A stretch of 17,302 nt of DNA from Rickettsia typhi (GCA_945888585.1 CAMDAI010000007.1:1-17302); one strand, 5' to 3'; counted from the first letter of the stretch, positions 1-7,387 are shown. Notes: generated by a model not told the origin, from the sequence alone. Program-made: numbers and translations.

Positions 1-116
1 TCAAAAAGAGGAATAATGTTGGAGCCGTTGAAGATGTTGATAGTCGTCAGATTAAAAATGGTAAATAAAACCGCCACTAAATGAAGTATCAAAACTTTTA
101 TAGGATTAGATTGCAT
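1..116 (-). CDS. N-terminus of a membrane protein, possibly MreD-like (partial)
   Basis: A leftward frame opens with ATG at 116-114 and stays open for 38 codons to the window edge, so only the N-terminus is visible. The first residues are polar (MQSNPIK) and are followed by a hydrophobic stretch, residues about 8-22 (VLILHLVAVLFTIFN), which would make a first membrane helix, and a second hydrophobic run begins near residue 33. A short N-terminus leading into one helix and then a Pro-Leu-Phe segment resembles small polytopic proteins such as the rod-shape factor MreD, but 38 residues cannot settle this. There is no clear Shine-Dalgarno sequence. A rival rightward frame, 3-68, is also open but has no start in view and is less protein-like. 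The gene is divergent from hslU. Confidence 0.5.
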   Translation of the reverse strand, partial: MQSNPIKVLILHLVAVLFTIFNLTTINIFNGSNIIPLF

Positions 117-148
117 ATTTATGCCGATCACAAAAAGGAATTTTTAAA

Positions 149-176
149 TTGAAACTATATCAAATTAATCTACTAT
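149..176 (+). promoter_or_regulatory. Sigma-70-type promoter for the hslU transcript
   Basis: TTGAAA (149-154) and TACTAT (171-176) are separated by 16 bases, matching five of six and five of six positions of the sigma-70 consensus. Transcription would begin near 183, about 96 bases before the hslU ATG and only a few bases before the hairpin at 187-219. No sigma-32-like heat-shock promoter was seen here. This is prediction from sequence only. Confidence 0.5.
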
Positions 177-186
177 TTTTGTAAAT

Positions 187-226
187 CAAGCAATTGCAGG
201 AGAGATTTTAATTGGCTTGTTTTTTT
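187..226 (+). terminator. Terminator-like hairpin in the hslU leader
   Basis: CAAGCAATT (187-195) pairs with AATT-G-GCTTG (210-219, one bulged G) and is followed by seven T (220-226), the form of an intrinsic terminator pointing right. It lies just downstream of the predicted hslU promoter and before the hslU ATG, so it may act as an attenuator or as a 5' stabilising hairpin rather than ending an upstream gene, since the visible upstream gene is divergent. The loop carries AGGAG (198-202). Confidence 0.45.
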
Positions 227-278
227 GCTGCTTTTTTATAAAATTGTTAAATTTAAATTTTTAATTAAAAATATCAAA

Positions 279-1667
279 ATGAAGACAAAAAAAATCTCTA
301 AAGAAACCTTTTTAGGGCAAAATTTACCAAAAAATTCAACTGAAAATTTAATCAAAAACTTAACTCCAAGGCAAATTGTTGAAGAGTTGGACAAGCATAT
401 AATTGGTCAGCATGACGCTAAAAAAGCGGTTGCAATTGCACTTCGTAATCGTTATCGCAGAAAGCAAGTTGCAAGTCCACTTCGAGAAGAAATTGTACCG
501 AAGAATATTTTAAGTATTGGACCAACTGGCGTTGGAAAAACCGAAATTGCCAGAAGATTAGCTAAATTGGTTAATGCACCTTTTATTAAAATTGAGGCAA
601 CTAAATTTACTGAAGTTGGTTATGTTGGAAGAGATGTTGATTCAATTATCCGTGATTTGTTAGAGGTTTCTGTCAAAATGGTTCGGTCTGACATGAAAAA
701 AGAAATTATTGATCGAGCTACTAAAAATGCTAAGCAAAAAGTTTTGAATGTGTTGGTTGGGGAGGAAGCTTCGGATGAAACTAAGGAAAAATTTGGTAAA
801 ATGTTAGATGATGGTAGGTTGGATAATAAAGAAATTGAAATTGAATTGCTTGAATCACAATCATCTTCTTTATCGTCAACTTTTGACATTCCTGGAGGTC
901 AAGTTGGTATGATTAATATTGGCGAGATGATTGGTAAGGCAATTGGTGGAAATGAGCGTTATAAAAAAGTTAAAATGCAAGTTGTTGATGCTCTTAAAGC
1001 CATTGTTGAAGAGGAAAGTAATAAATTGCTGGATGAAGAAAAAATCATTAGAGAGTCAATTAAAATTACTGAAAATGATGGAATAGTGTTTATTGATGAA
1101 ATTGATAAAATTTGTACCAAAAATAATATTAAAGGCGGAGATGTTTCCAGAGAAGGTGTGCAAAGAGATTTACTTCCTTTAGTTGAAGGCACTACAATTA
1201 ATACCAAATATGGTTTGATTAAAACCGATCATATTTTGTTTATTGCTTCTGGAGCTTTTCATATTTCCAAGCCTTCAGACTTATTACCAGAATTGCAGGG
1301 TCGTTTTCCAATCAGAGTTCAATTAAAAGCGTTAACAGAAGAAGATTTAGTGCGTATTTTAAAAGAACCGGAATCAAGCTTAATCAAACAATATACTGCT
1401 TTAATTGCTGTAGAAAATGTTAATTTGGAATTCACTGAAGAAGGTATTAAAGAAATTGCCAGAATTTCTTATAAAGTTAATTCAGAAGTTGAAAATATTG
1501 GTGCTAGAAGACTTTACACCTTGTTAGAAAAAGTTTTGGAAGAAGTAAGTTTTGAAGCCAGTGAAATGAAGAAAAAATCTAAAATTACCATTGATCTTAA
1601 ATATGTTGATGATCATTTGGGAGATTTAGTTTCTGGCAAAACTGATCTATCAAAATTTATTCTTTAA
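279..1667 (+). CDS. hslU: ATP-dependent protease ATPase subunit HslU
   Basis: HslU is the AAA+ unfoldase that, with the HslV peptidase, makes the cytosolic HslUV (ClpYQ) protease. The 462-residue product has Walker [10 protein letters not shown] (81-89), the pore motif GYVG (114-117), an I-domain insertion (about 130-260), Walker B VFIDEID (270-276 region), the sensor-2 region GARRL (408-412) and the usual C-terminal tail ending in DLSKFIL, which docks into HslV. Length matches the family. The ATG at 279 is preferred over an in-frame TTG at 225, which would add 18 residues with no counterpart in HslU. No Shine-Dalgarno sequence precedes it. HslV, commonly the neighbour upstream, is not next to it here. 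The gene ends 41 bases before a palindromic element and terminator. Confidence 0.97.
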   Translation: MKTKKISKETFLGQNLPKNSTENLIKNLTPRQIVEELDKHIIGQHDAKKAVAIALRNRYRRKQVASPLREEIVPKNILSIGPTGVGKTEIARRLAKLVNAPFIKIEATKFTEVGYVGRDVDSIIRDLLEVSVKMVRSDMKKEIIDRATKNAKQKVLNVLVGEEASDETKEKFGKMLDDGRLDNKEIEIELLESQSSSLSSTFDIPGGQVGMINIGEMIGKAIGGNERYKKVKMQVVDALKAIVEEESNKLLDEEKIIRESIKITENDGIVFIDEIDKICTKNNIKGGDVSREGVQRDLLPLVEGTTINTKYGLIKTDHILFIASGAFHISKPSDLLPELQGRFPIRVQLKALTEEDLVRILKEPESSLIKQYTALIAVENVNLEFTEEGIKEIARISYKVNSEVENIGARRLYTLLEKVLEEVSFEASEMKKKSKITIDLKYVDDHLGDLVSGKTDLSKFIL

Positions 1668-1708
1668 AATTTTTCTTGCCAATAATAATTTTTTCAAAGA
1701 TTATTTAC

Positions 1709-1792
1709 ATATCGGGAGTATACTGTAATACAATACCTCTTGCAGGAAACGCAGTAAACACGCTGGGTTTGCGTGGTGGTGACTCCCGATAT
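1709..1792. repeat. 84-bp palindromic element, Rickettsia-palindromic-element-like
   Basis: An 11-bp perfect inverted repeat, ATATCGGGAGT (1709-1719) and ACTCCCGATAT (1782-1792), closes an element that can fold as a three-way junction: TACTG/CAGTA (1721-1725 with 1752-1756) and CACGC/GCGTG (1759-1763 with 1771-1775) form the two inner hairpins. It is about half G+C, far above its surroundings. The length is 28 whole codons, and all three leftward frames plus one rightward frame are free of stops. Short, mobile, folded elements that stay open when translated are the hallmark of Rickettsia palindromic elements. The last 21 bases of the GT-rich arm recur at 1889-1909. A transcribed structured small RNA is the other reading, since a terminator follows. 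Confidence 0.65.
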
Positions 1793-1802
1793 TAAAATAA
1801 AC

Positions 1803-1840
1803 AAAAATCCTTCATTTAATTTTGAAGGATTTTTATTTTA
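1803..1840. terminator. Bidirectional intrinsic terminator between hslU and the leftward kinase
   Basis: AAAAATCCTTC (1803-1813) pairs perfectly with GAAGGATTTTT (1824-1834) around a 10-base loop, and T-rich sequence follows (TTTTTATTTTA). The stem has 11 pairs with A-run and T-run flanks, so it can end transcription from hslU rightward and from the histidine kinase gene leftward. Confidence 0.75.
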
Positions 1841-1870
1841 GGCTTTTGGACGGTGGTAAATCCAAAAGTT
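1841..1870. other. Second hairpin beside the terminator
   Basis: CTTTTGGA (1843-1850) pairs with TCCAAAAG (1861-1868), extended by two G-T pairs, around the loop CGGTGGTAAA. It lies between the terminator and the partial palindromic repeat. It may back up leftward termination or be a remnant of a second palindromic element; the loop GGTGGT resembles the GT-rich arm of that element. Confidence 0.4.
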
Positions 1871-1888
1871 AAAAAAACACAACTTTGC

Positions 1889-1909
1889 GGGTTTGCGTGG
1901 TGGTGACTC
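1889..1909. repeat. Partial second copy of the palindromic element arm
   Basis: Twenty-one bases are identical to 1765-1785 in the full element, in the same orientation. The sequence is GC-rich (TGCGTGGTGGTG core), so chance identity in this AT-rich window is very unlikely. The matching left arm with the inverted repeat is not found, and the outer CCCGAT end is replaced by ATTTAC. The copy ends two bases from the stop codon of the leftward histidine kinase. Confidence 0.7.
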
Positions 1910-1911
1910 AT

Positions 1912-2808
1912 TTACATCAAATATTGGAATTTAATCTTTATTTCTGTTCCTTGATTTATTTGCGATTCTATTTCCATTTCTCCTTTTTGCATTTCAACTA
2001 GTTGTTTAACTAAAGGAAGGCCAATACCATGAGAATCAATATCTTTGCCTAAGCTAGATTTAACAATTTTTGTACCTTCACCGCTAAGTGCCATTTTAAT
2101 ATCATTTTCACTCATCCCGATTCCCTGATCTTTAACAGAGATGATTATCTGCTTTTTTGAGTCCAAAGAATTATTATCAATTGTTTCCTCTTTTGCATCT
2201 ATGGTAACAATTGAATCTTCCTTGCTATATTTCAAAGCATTTGAAATTAGGTTTGCTAAAATTTGTTTCATTCTTCTTTGATCAAGATTTATATTTGAAA
2301 CCTTAATTTGATTATTGAATTGAATTTGGATATTTCTCTTTGAAGAAAGACCATAATTGAGTTTAATTGACCTTTTAATGATATTAATAATGTCAATTTC
2401 TTCATCCATCTTGATAGAAAATTTACCTGATTCCGATTGATTTACATCCATTAAGTCATTCACAAATTCCATTACTTCTCTGGCAACATTATAAATATCA
2501 GAAGTAAATTCTAAATATTCAGAATCTTGAAATTTGCTGCGAGGTACGGATTTCATAAAATCACTAATGGAAACTATTAATCCTACTTGATTTCTCATTT
2601 CATGAGCAACTGTGGCTAGAAATTGATCTTTATTATGATTTTCGCTGGATAGTTTTTGGTGAGAAATTTTTAAGACTAGGATTCGAGATTCAAGTTCTGT
2701 ATTAGCACGCACTAACTCTTCAATCTTAAGCTTGGAATCAGATTTCTTAAGAAAAATAAGTAAAAAATTGAAAAAAGAAAAATATCGATATATCTTATCT
2801 AACTTCAT
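1912..2808 (-). CDS. Sensor histidine kinase without input domain (HK1)
   Basis: The 298-residue product would autophosphorylate on His using ATP. Residues about 10-20 are hydrophobic (FSFFNFLLIFL), perhaps a single membrane anchor. A coiled coil (about 25-60) leads to the HisKA H-box VAHEMRN with His69, then the HATPase_c domain with N-box NLISNALKYS, G1 box DQGIGM and G2 box HGIGLPLVK, so the ATP site looks complete. The Pro that normally follows HExRN/T is Gln here, but the E-x-x-N set used for phosphatase activity is kept. There is no periplasmic sensor and no receiver domain, and no response regulator gene is nearby. It shares long stretches such as NLDQRRxKQIL with HK2, so the two are paralogues. 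It is divergent from the XRE gene. Confidence 0.88.
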   Translation of the reverse strand: MKLDKIYRYFSFFNFLLIFLKKSDSKLKIEELVRANTELESRILVLKISHQKLSSENHNKDQFLATVAHEMRNQVGLIVSISDFMKSVPRSKFQDSEYLEFTSDIYNVAREVMEFVNDLMDVNQSESGKFSIKMDEEIDIINIIKRSIKLNYGLSSKRNIQIQFNNQIKVSNINLDQRRMKQILANLISNALKYSKEDSIVTIDAKEETIDNNSLDSKKQIIISVKDQGIGMSENDIKMALSGEGTKIVKSSLGKDIDSHGIGLPLVKQLVEMQKGEMEIESQINQGTEIKIKFQYLM

Positions 2809-2899
2809 ATGTTTTTAATTTTATTAAATATGATTTACCAAGTTCTGAATGTCTCAGATTATCTGGCTTATTGTTATAAAAAACTTTTAAGAATCTTTT

Positions 2900-2922
2900 A
2901 ATACTGGTATTTTAGTAGTATT
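2900..2922. promoter_or_regulatory. Overlapping dyads between HK1 and the XRE gene, possible operator
   Basis: In the 234-bp divergent gap, AATAC (2900-2904) and GTATT (2907-2911) form a compact dyad, and AATACT (2900-2905) also pairs with AGTATT (2917-2922). Overlapping short dyads between divergent genes, one encoding an XRE helix-turn-helix protein, suit a repressor site. The motif is AT-rich and may be chance. Confidence 0.25.
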
Positions 2923-3042
2923 GTTTTTGTATTATTTCTTCTTAAAGAATCAAGACGTTTTCAATACATTAAAAAATAATTGTCCCTTTTTGGCACAAAA
3001 ACAAAGATATTTTTATCCAAAAAAACTTGGACTCCGATAAAC

Positions 3043-3519
3043 ATGGAAAATAAATCTGTAAAAAATTTTCTGAAAAAAATTCGGGAAGATAAAAATCTTA
3101 CTCAAGATCAATTAGCAGAAGCTTCTGGTGTTGCCAGATATATAATTTCAGAATTTGAAAATGAAAAACGTAGACCATCTCCGCGCACAATAAACAGATT
3201 GGCAGAAGCATTGGGATGTAGTTATATTGCTCTGATGACTGGTAAAGAAGGAGTGAGTGAAGAAAAAAGAAAAATTTTGAGTGAAAACAGAGATCAATAT
3301 TTAGAAGAAGCAGTAAGTTTAACTCAAAAACAATATGGTGGTAGGGGATTTGATGAAGAATTATTAATGAAAATATCTGGTCATTTAAGCTATATCATTG
3401 AAGAATATAACACAGCTTCCAATCAAAAAAAGAAAGAAATTATAAAAAATATAAAAGAACAAAAAGCCAAACTTCTTGCAAATGATATATTTTTAAAAAC
3501 CAAAATTAGTGAACCTTAA
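3043..3519 (+). CDS. XRE-family helix-turn-helix transcriptional regulator
   Basis: The 158-residue product starts at ATG 3043 (MENKSVKNFLKKIREDK). Residues about 7-62 form an HTH_3/XRE DNA-binding domain with the typical order LTQDQLAEASGV, then a recognition helix ISEFENEKRRPSPRTINRLAEALG. The C-terminal part (about 70-158) is charged and helical (TQKQYGG, IIEEYNTASNQKKKEI) and matches no domain I recognise; it may dimerise or bind a partner. An in-frame TTG at 2980 would add 21 residues but is an unlikely start. HK2 begins 9 bases after its stop, so the two are probably one operon, which suggests that XRE activity is tied to the kinase. No response regulator is present. Confidence 0.88.
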   Translation: MENKSVKNFLKKIREDKNLTQDQLAEASGVARYIISEFENEKRRPSPRTINRLAEALGCSYIALMTGKEGVSEEKRKILSENRDQYLEEAVSLTQKQYGGRGFDEELLMKISGHLSYIIEEYNTASNQKKKEIIKNIKEQKAKLLANDIFLKTKISEP

Positions 3520-3528
3520 TTAAAAAAT

Positions 3529-5196
3529 ATGAAAATCAATTTTTTTAATAAAAAAAATTTTAATATCAGAATTAAACTACTAGTTCCAGCTTTAATCTTC
3601 ATAGCAATAATCATCTCATTATTAATTCAAAATTTAATTCAAATCAAAAAAAGCCAGTTACAAAACTCTTTAACCCAAGAAGCATCAACCATTGAGAATA
3701 TTTTATTAGAATGATTCAATTCTACATTTTTTATAATTGAAAAAATGGGAAAAGAAATAGCAAAAAATCCTCAAGATAAAAATTATATAAAAAAAGTATT
3801 AGAGAAATATAAATCTGATGTCTCGGTTAACCAGATTTTTTCTTGGACTATTTTCTCCTGGTCAGATCAAAATTCTCAAATAACCGTAGACGGAGAATAT
3901 GGCATTATGCAAAATCCTTTTGATCTTTCAAAGCGTGACTACGTTCCTGAATCAATGTTACATCCAGGACAAATGTTTTTAGGCAAACCAGTCGGTGGAT
4001 CAACCAGCAAAAAATGGATGATTCCAGGTGGTGTCAGTATAGTAGATAAAAATCAAAAACTAGCTGGAACAATCACTATTGGATTTGAAATAAAAAATTT
4101 AGCAAAAATAATTCAAGAAGTGATAAAGAATGAAAATGTAAATATTGAATTAATCTACAATGATTACAATAATCAGTTTGCTGTTTTTAACATCGATAAA
4201 TCATTTATTAAAATTTTTTCTGAGGAAGAAATTAGCTTTGATAAAAAAGCAATTTTTGATCAAGATAATCAAATAACTCTTAAAAGAAAATTACAAAACT
4301 ATCCATATGAAATCATTTTAACCTATGACAAAAAAGCGGTTTCCTCCATTTTGTGGGAAATAATTTATTCCCGATTAATAGAGATCATAATAGTAATTTT
4401 ATTTTCGCTTATTTTTCTGGTAATAATTTATAGAAGCGAAGAAGAAAAAAGACAAAAAATTGCCTTTTTAATGCAGAGAGAAGTAATCAATAAAGCAAAG
4501 AATGAATTCATATTGCAAGTTGGTCATGAATTAAGAAATTTTGTTTCTGCTATAATTGTTCTTTCTGAAATAATAAAAGAGGATCTAAAAAACAAAAAAT
4601 CTTTAGATAATGAAATTGTTAAAGAAGAAATAGATCATTTAGATCATATCAACGATATCAGTCAGGAATTAATGAGTTTTGTCACAGATTTAGTTGATCT
4701 TAACAAGCCAGAAGATGGCAAATTTGAAGTAAATAGGTTGGCAATCAAAACCGATTTTGAGGATATGGTGGATAGAAGCATTAGAATCCTTAAAAGTAAA
4801 ATTAACAGCAAAAATATTATCATAAATACTAACTTCGCAGACAATTTAATTTCAATATCAAATCTTGACCAACGCCGAATAAAACAAATTTTGGTTAGCA
4901 TTATAGGTAATGCAATCAAATATAGTTCAAAGGATTCCAAGGTTGATATTGTTGTAAAAAATTTAGATCAAAAATCTATTGAAATTATTATCAAGGATTG
5001 TGGAATTGGAATGGATGAATCTGAAATAAAAAAAGCTTTAGCAACTTATAATTTTGCAGAATATGGAGCTAATAATGAAACGGATTCTATCGAACTCAAA
5101 TTACCACTAGTGAGATTCCTGATAGAAAAACAAAATGGCACCATAGAAATCAAATCAGCTAAAAATTATGGTACGGAAGTAAAAATTATGTTCTAA
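3529..5196 (+). pseudogene. Membrane sensor histidine kinase with in-frame TGA (HK2)
   Basis: One continuous frame of 555 sense-or-TGA codons is broken only by TGA at 3712-3714 (codon 62). Around it the reading is LLE-x-FNSTFFIIEKMGKEI, which fits a Trp codon (TGG) mutated to TGA. The layout is TM1 (about 14-37), a periplasmic dCache-like domain (about 62-275; motifs SKRDYVPES and GGVSIVDKNQKLAGTITIG), TM2 (about 280-301), an H-box GHELRN with His333, then N-box IIGNAIKYSS and G1 box DCGIGM. The G2 glycine box is replaced by SIELKLPLV, so ATP binding is doubtful. Restarting at ATG 3745 would leave the Cache domain without TM1. The gene is either decayed, read through at TGA, or affected by a base-call error. 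It lies 9 bases after the XRE gene and is a paralogue of HK1. Confidence 0.75.
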
Positions 5197-5313
5197 TAAT
5201 ATGTCAGTATACACCTTATTTGTGTAAATGACTCTACAAATAGTGATAAATCTAAATTAAAAACAGATATATCTGAAGATTATCTTCATATTCATTTACT
5301 AAAACTAGATTAT

Positions 5314-6024
5314 TTGAAACCCCTTGAAGAATTTATAACAAAACTTTCTGGTATAGGTAGCGATAATAACCTATATCAATGGGGAGCAATTTCTGAGAAA
5401 AATAGCAATACAAGATCAGTTAAAGTTTCAGCAAAAAAAATAAAACAATATGGTCAGGTTGGAATTGGATCTGTAGCCAGAGGATGTAATGAGCTGATAG
5501 GAGATTTTATTGGTGGTGGTGAGGGATTTTTATTTGACTCACAAAATTTTCGTATCACTAAGGGGGATGGGGTTTTTGAAGTAAAAGATGATCAAGAATA
5601 TTGGATGTTTCAAGTTACGGACTTCAATAATGCTCTTAAAATTTCAGATTTAAGCGGCAACATAATTGAAGGAAGAAAAAACTTAATGGAAATCTTAAAA
5701 GATAAATCAAGAAGCAGGTTATTTGTTGCAACTTTTGATGTAAGATTTAATGCAAGATTTTTTGCTAGAAGCAACGGAATTTTCCCTGAAGATTTAAAAT
5801 TTGTGCAAAATCCAAATAAAACATTATTTGATCAAGATATTAAAGGCGGCCATCTGCTTGGAGGCGGTAATAATATTGGAGATATTAAATCGTTAAAAGA
5901 AAAGTTTAATCAAGAAGAAGCGATGTCTAATGATTTTTCTTGTCAAATAATGAGCCAAGTTCTTTTGAAGCCAATTGAAGAGATAAAAATTATCAAAAAT
6001 GACAATTTGAAGTGGCTAAGATGA
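5314..6024 (+). CDS. Unrecognised protein with probable frameshifted N-terminus
   Basis: From TTG 5314 the product has 236 residues with no signal peptide or membrane segment, and I do not recognise its family. It has Gly-rich segments (QYGQVGIGSVARG, IGGGEG, HLLGGGNNIG) and a conserved-looking core (EYWMFQVTDFNNAL, ATFDVRFNARFFARSNG). The same frame stays open and protein-like upstream to about 5227 (VNDSTNSDKSKL... DYLHIHLLKLDYLKPLEEF). ATG 5201, four bases after the HK2 stop, starts MSVYTLF in another frame and hits TAA at 5225; adding one T to the TTT at 5219-5221 would join the two. So the true gene is probably 5201-6024 with a one-base deletion. It ends with TGA, 58 bases before the oxidoreductase gene, and likely belongs to the same transcript. 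Confidence 0.6.
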   Translation: MKPLEEFITKLSGIGSDNNLYQWGAISEKNSNTRSVKVSAKKIKQYGQVGIGSVARGCNELIGDFIGGGEGFLFDSQNFRITKGDGVFEVKDDQEYWMFQVTDFNNALKISDLSGNIIEGRKNLMEILKDKSRSRLFVATFDVRFNARFFARSNGIFPEDLKFVQNPNKTLFDQDIKGGHLLGGGNNIGDIKSLKEKFNQEEAMSNDFSCQIMSQVLLKPIEEIKIIKNDNLKWLR

Positions 6025-6082
6025 ATAAAATATTCAATTAATTCATAAATTATGAGAACAATTCAAAAACCGTTAACTAAAA

Positions 6083-7333
6083 ATGGCAAAAGTTGTAATA
6101 ATAGGAGGTGGAATTGCTGGATGTACAACTGCTATAGAATTGGGAAAACAAAATCACAAAATTGTAATTCTTGAAAAAGATAAGGATATATTGCGAGGAA
6201 CTAGCGCTAGAACTCCTGGCAGGATGGGATTGGGTTATCATTATTTTGATTTAGAAACAGCAAAATTTTACATGAAAAATACAATCGAATTTATGAAAAA
6301 ATATTCCGATTGTTTTCTTGGAGATGATGATAATTCTTATCTACGTAAGGGAAGATATTTTGTTACTAAAGATTCTCTGATTCCATTGCAGGAGCTCATG
6401 GCTTCATATGATAAAATGTCATTACATTTTGAGGTAATGTGCAGAAAAAACCAATCAAACGATATTTTTGGAACTTATCATCTTCACCGAACTATGGAAC
6501 CTTATGAATTTCAAGATGATATCAATGTCGAGAAAGTAGAATTTGCCATTGAAACACAAGAATTGCTGCTTGATTGGCAAAAATTTGAAGCTTGTTTAAA
6601 AAAAGAAATGAGTTCCTATAACATTTCTATAAAAAATCATTTTGAAGTTAGTGATGCAAAATTGGATAACAAAAAGTTTATGTTATTTAGTGAAAAGGGA
6701 GAAAAAGATGTTGCTGATTATGTTATCAATTGTACTTGGCAAAATATTGATAAAATAAACAGTAAAATTGGTATTAATACTAACTTATCTGATAAAGCAT
6801 GTTCTAAACAAACTATAACCTCTAGATTAAAACTTCTTGCTGAGATAGATCTTCCAGAGTCTCTAATAAAAAGAAACTCCATGTTTTTTTGTGCTGGGCC
6901 CCATGCCATGTTTTCTAATATGGGAAATGGAATTGGTAGAATTACCTATGCGCCGGTTACAAATTTTGGCACCACAACAGAAATTGAAATGCCAGAACAA
7001 TTTGAAATATGGTTAAATCAAGGTTTAACAGCTAAGGAAGAAATTTTTTATGGTCAGAGAATAATTGCCGGAGTAGCAAAATATATTCCAGCCATGAGTG
7101 ATGCAAAATTACGTAAAGTTATGCCAGGAATTGTAAAATCAAAAGGATCTGTTGATTTATGGGATAGAAATAGTCCATTTCATAAAAGAGATTATGATGG
7201 GGTAGAAGAAAGGCTAAATGGATGGGTTGATAATGCTTCAATGAAGCTTTTTTATTCTTTAGGAAATGCTAGAAAGGTTTCAGAAATTATTGCTAAGCAA
7301 GAAAAAATGAAGTTCGATCTTAACCAAAAATGA
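6083..7333 (+). CDS. FAD-dependent oxidoreductase (DAO fold)
   Basis: The 416-residue product begins with an N-terminal Rossmann nucleotide-binding motif: beta strand KVVII, GGGIAG (8-13), helix, then VILEKD with Glu31 placed to bind the FAD ribose. SARTPGRMGLGYHYF (41-55) resembles the segment that follows the dinucleotide fold in D-amino-acid-oxidase-type flavoproteins. The middle (about 150-260) would be the substrate domain and the C-terminus (YSLGNARKVSEII, about 392-404) closes the FAD fold. The substrate cannot be told. There is no signal peptide or membrane segment, so it is cytosolic. It follows the unrecognised gene by 58 bases, which suggests shared transcription. No Shine-Dalgarno sequence precedes ATG 6083. 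It ends with TGA, as does its upstream neighbour. Confidence 0.8.
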   Translation: MAKVVIIGGGIAGCTTAIELGKQNHKIVILEKDKDILRGTSARTPGRMGLGYHYFDLETAKFYMKNTIEFMKKYSDCFLGDDDNSYLRKGRYFVTKDSLIPLQELMASYDKMSLHFEVMCRKNQSNDIFGTYHLHRTMEPYEFQDDINVEKVEFAIETQELLLDWQKFEACLKKEMSSYNISIKNHFEVSDAKLDNKKFMLFSEKGEKDVADYVINCTWQNIDKINSKIGINTNLSDKACSKQTITSRLKLLAEIDLPESLIKRNSMFFCAGPHAMFSNMGNGIGRITYAPVTNFGTTTEIEMPEQFEIWLNQGLTAKEEIFYGQRIIAGVAKYIPAMSDAKLRKVMPGIVKSKGSVDLWDRNSPFHKRDYDGVEERLNGWVDNASMKLFYSLGNARKVSEIIAKQEKMKFDLNQK

Positions 7334-7387
7334 GAACATCTAATCTAGATAAATCTAAATTAATTGAGAAGAGAGTTTAATTTTTTA

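Noticed and set aside
3..68. Rightward partial gene ending KNGK at the left edge
   Set aside because: It has 21 codons with no start in view; the leftward frame over the same bases has an ATG and a membrane-helix pattern. It cannot be fully excluded.
1700..1840. 4.5S RNA, tmRNA or a known riboswitch at the palindromic element
   Set aside because: The signal-recognition RNA tetraloop region, the tmRNA tag and acceptor, and common riboswitch cores are not present. The open frames and repeated arm fit a palindromic repeat better.
5197..5240. Programmed -1 frameshift joining ATG 5201 to the downstream frame
   Set aside because: There is no slippery heptamer of the X-XXY-YYZ type at the TTA-TTT-GTG site. 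A simple one-base deletion or base-call error is more likely.
3529..7333. Reassignment of UGA to Trp, suggested by the in-frame TGA and two TGA stops in the same cluster
   Set aside because: Every conserved gene in the window uses TGG for Trp and has no internal TGA. With this AT bias a reassigned code would have put TGA at many Trp sites.
7348..7363. Sixteen-base repeat GATAAATCTAAATTAA shared with 5245-5260
   Set aside because: AT-rich repeats of this length are expected about once by chance in a window of this size and composition.
7330..7380. Sixteen-codon frame ATGAGAACATCT overlapping the oxidoreductase stop
   Set aside because: It is too short, has no ribosome binding site and no recognisable sequence.
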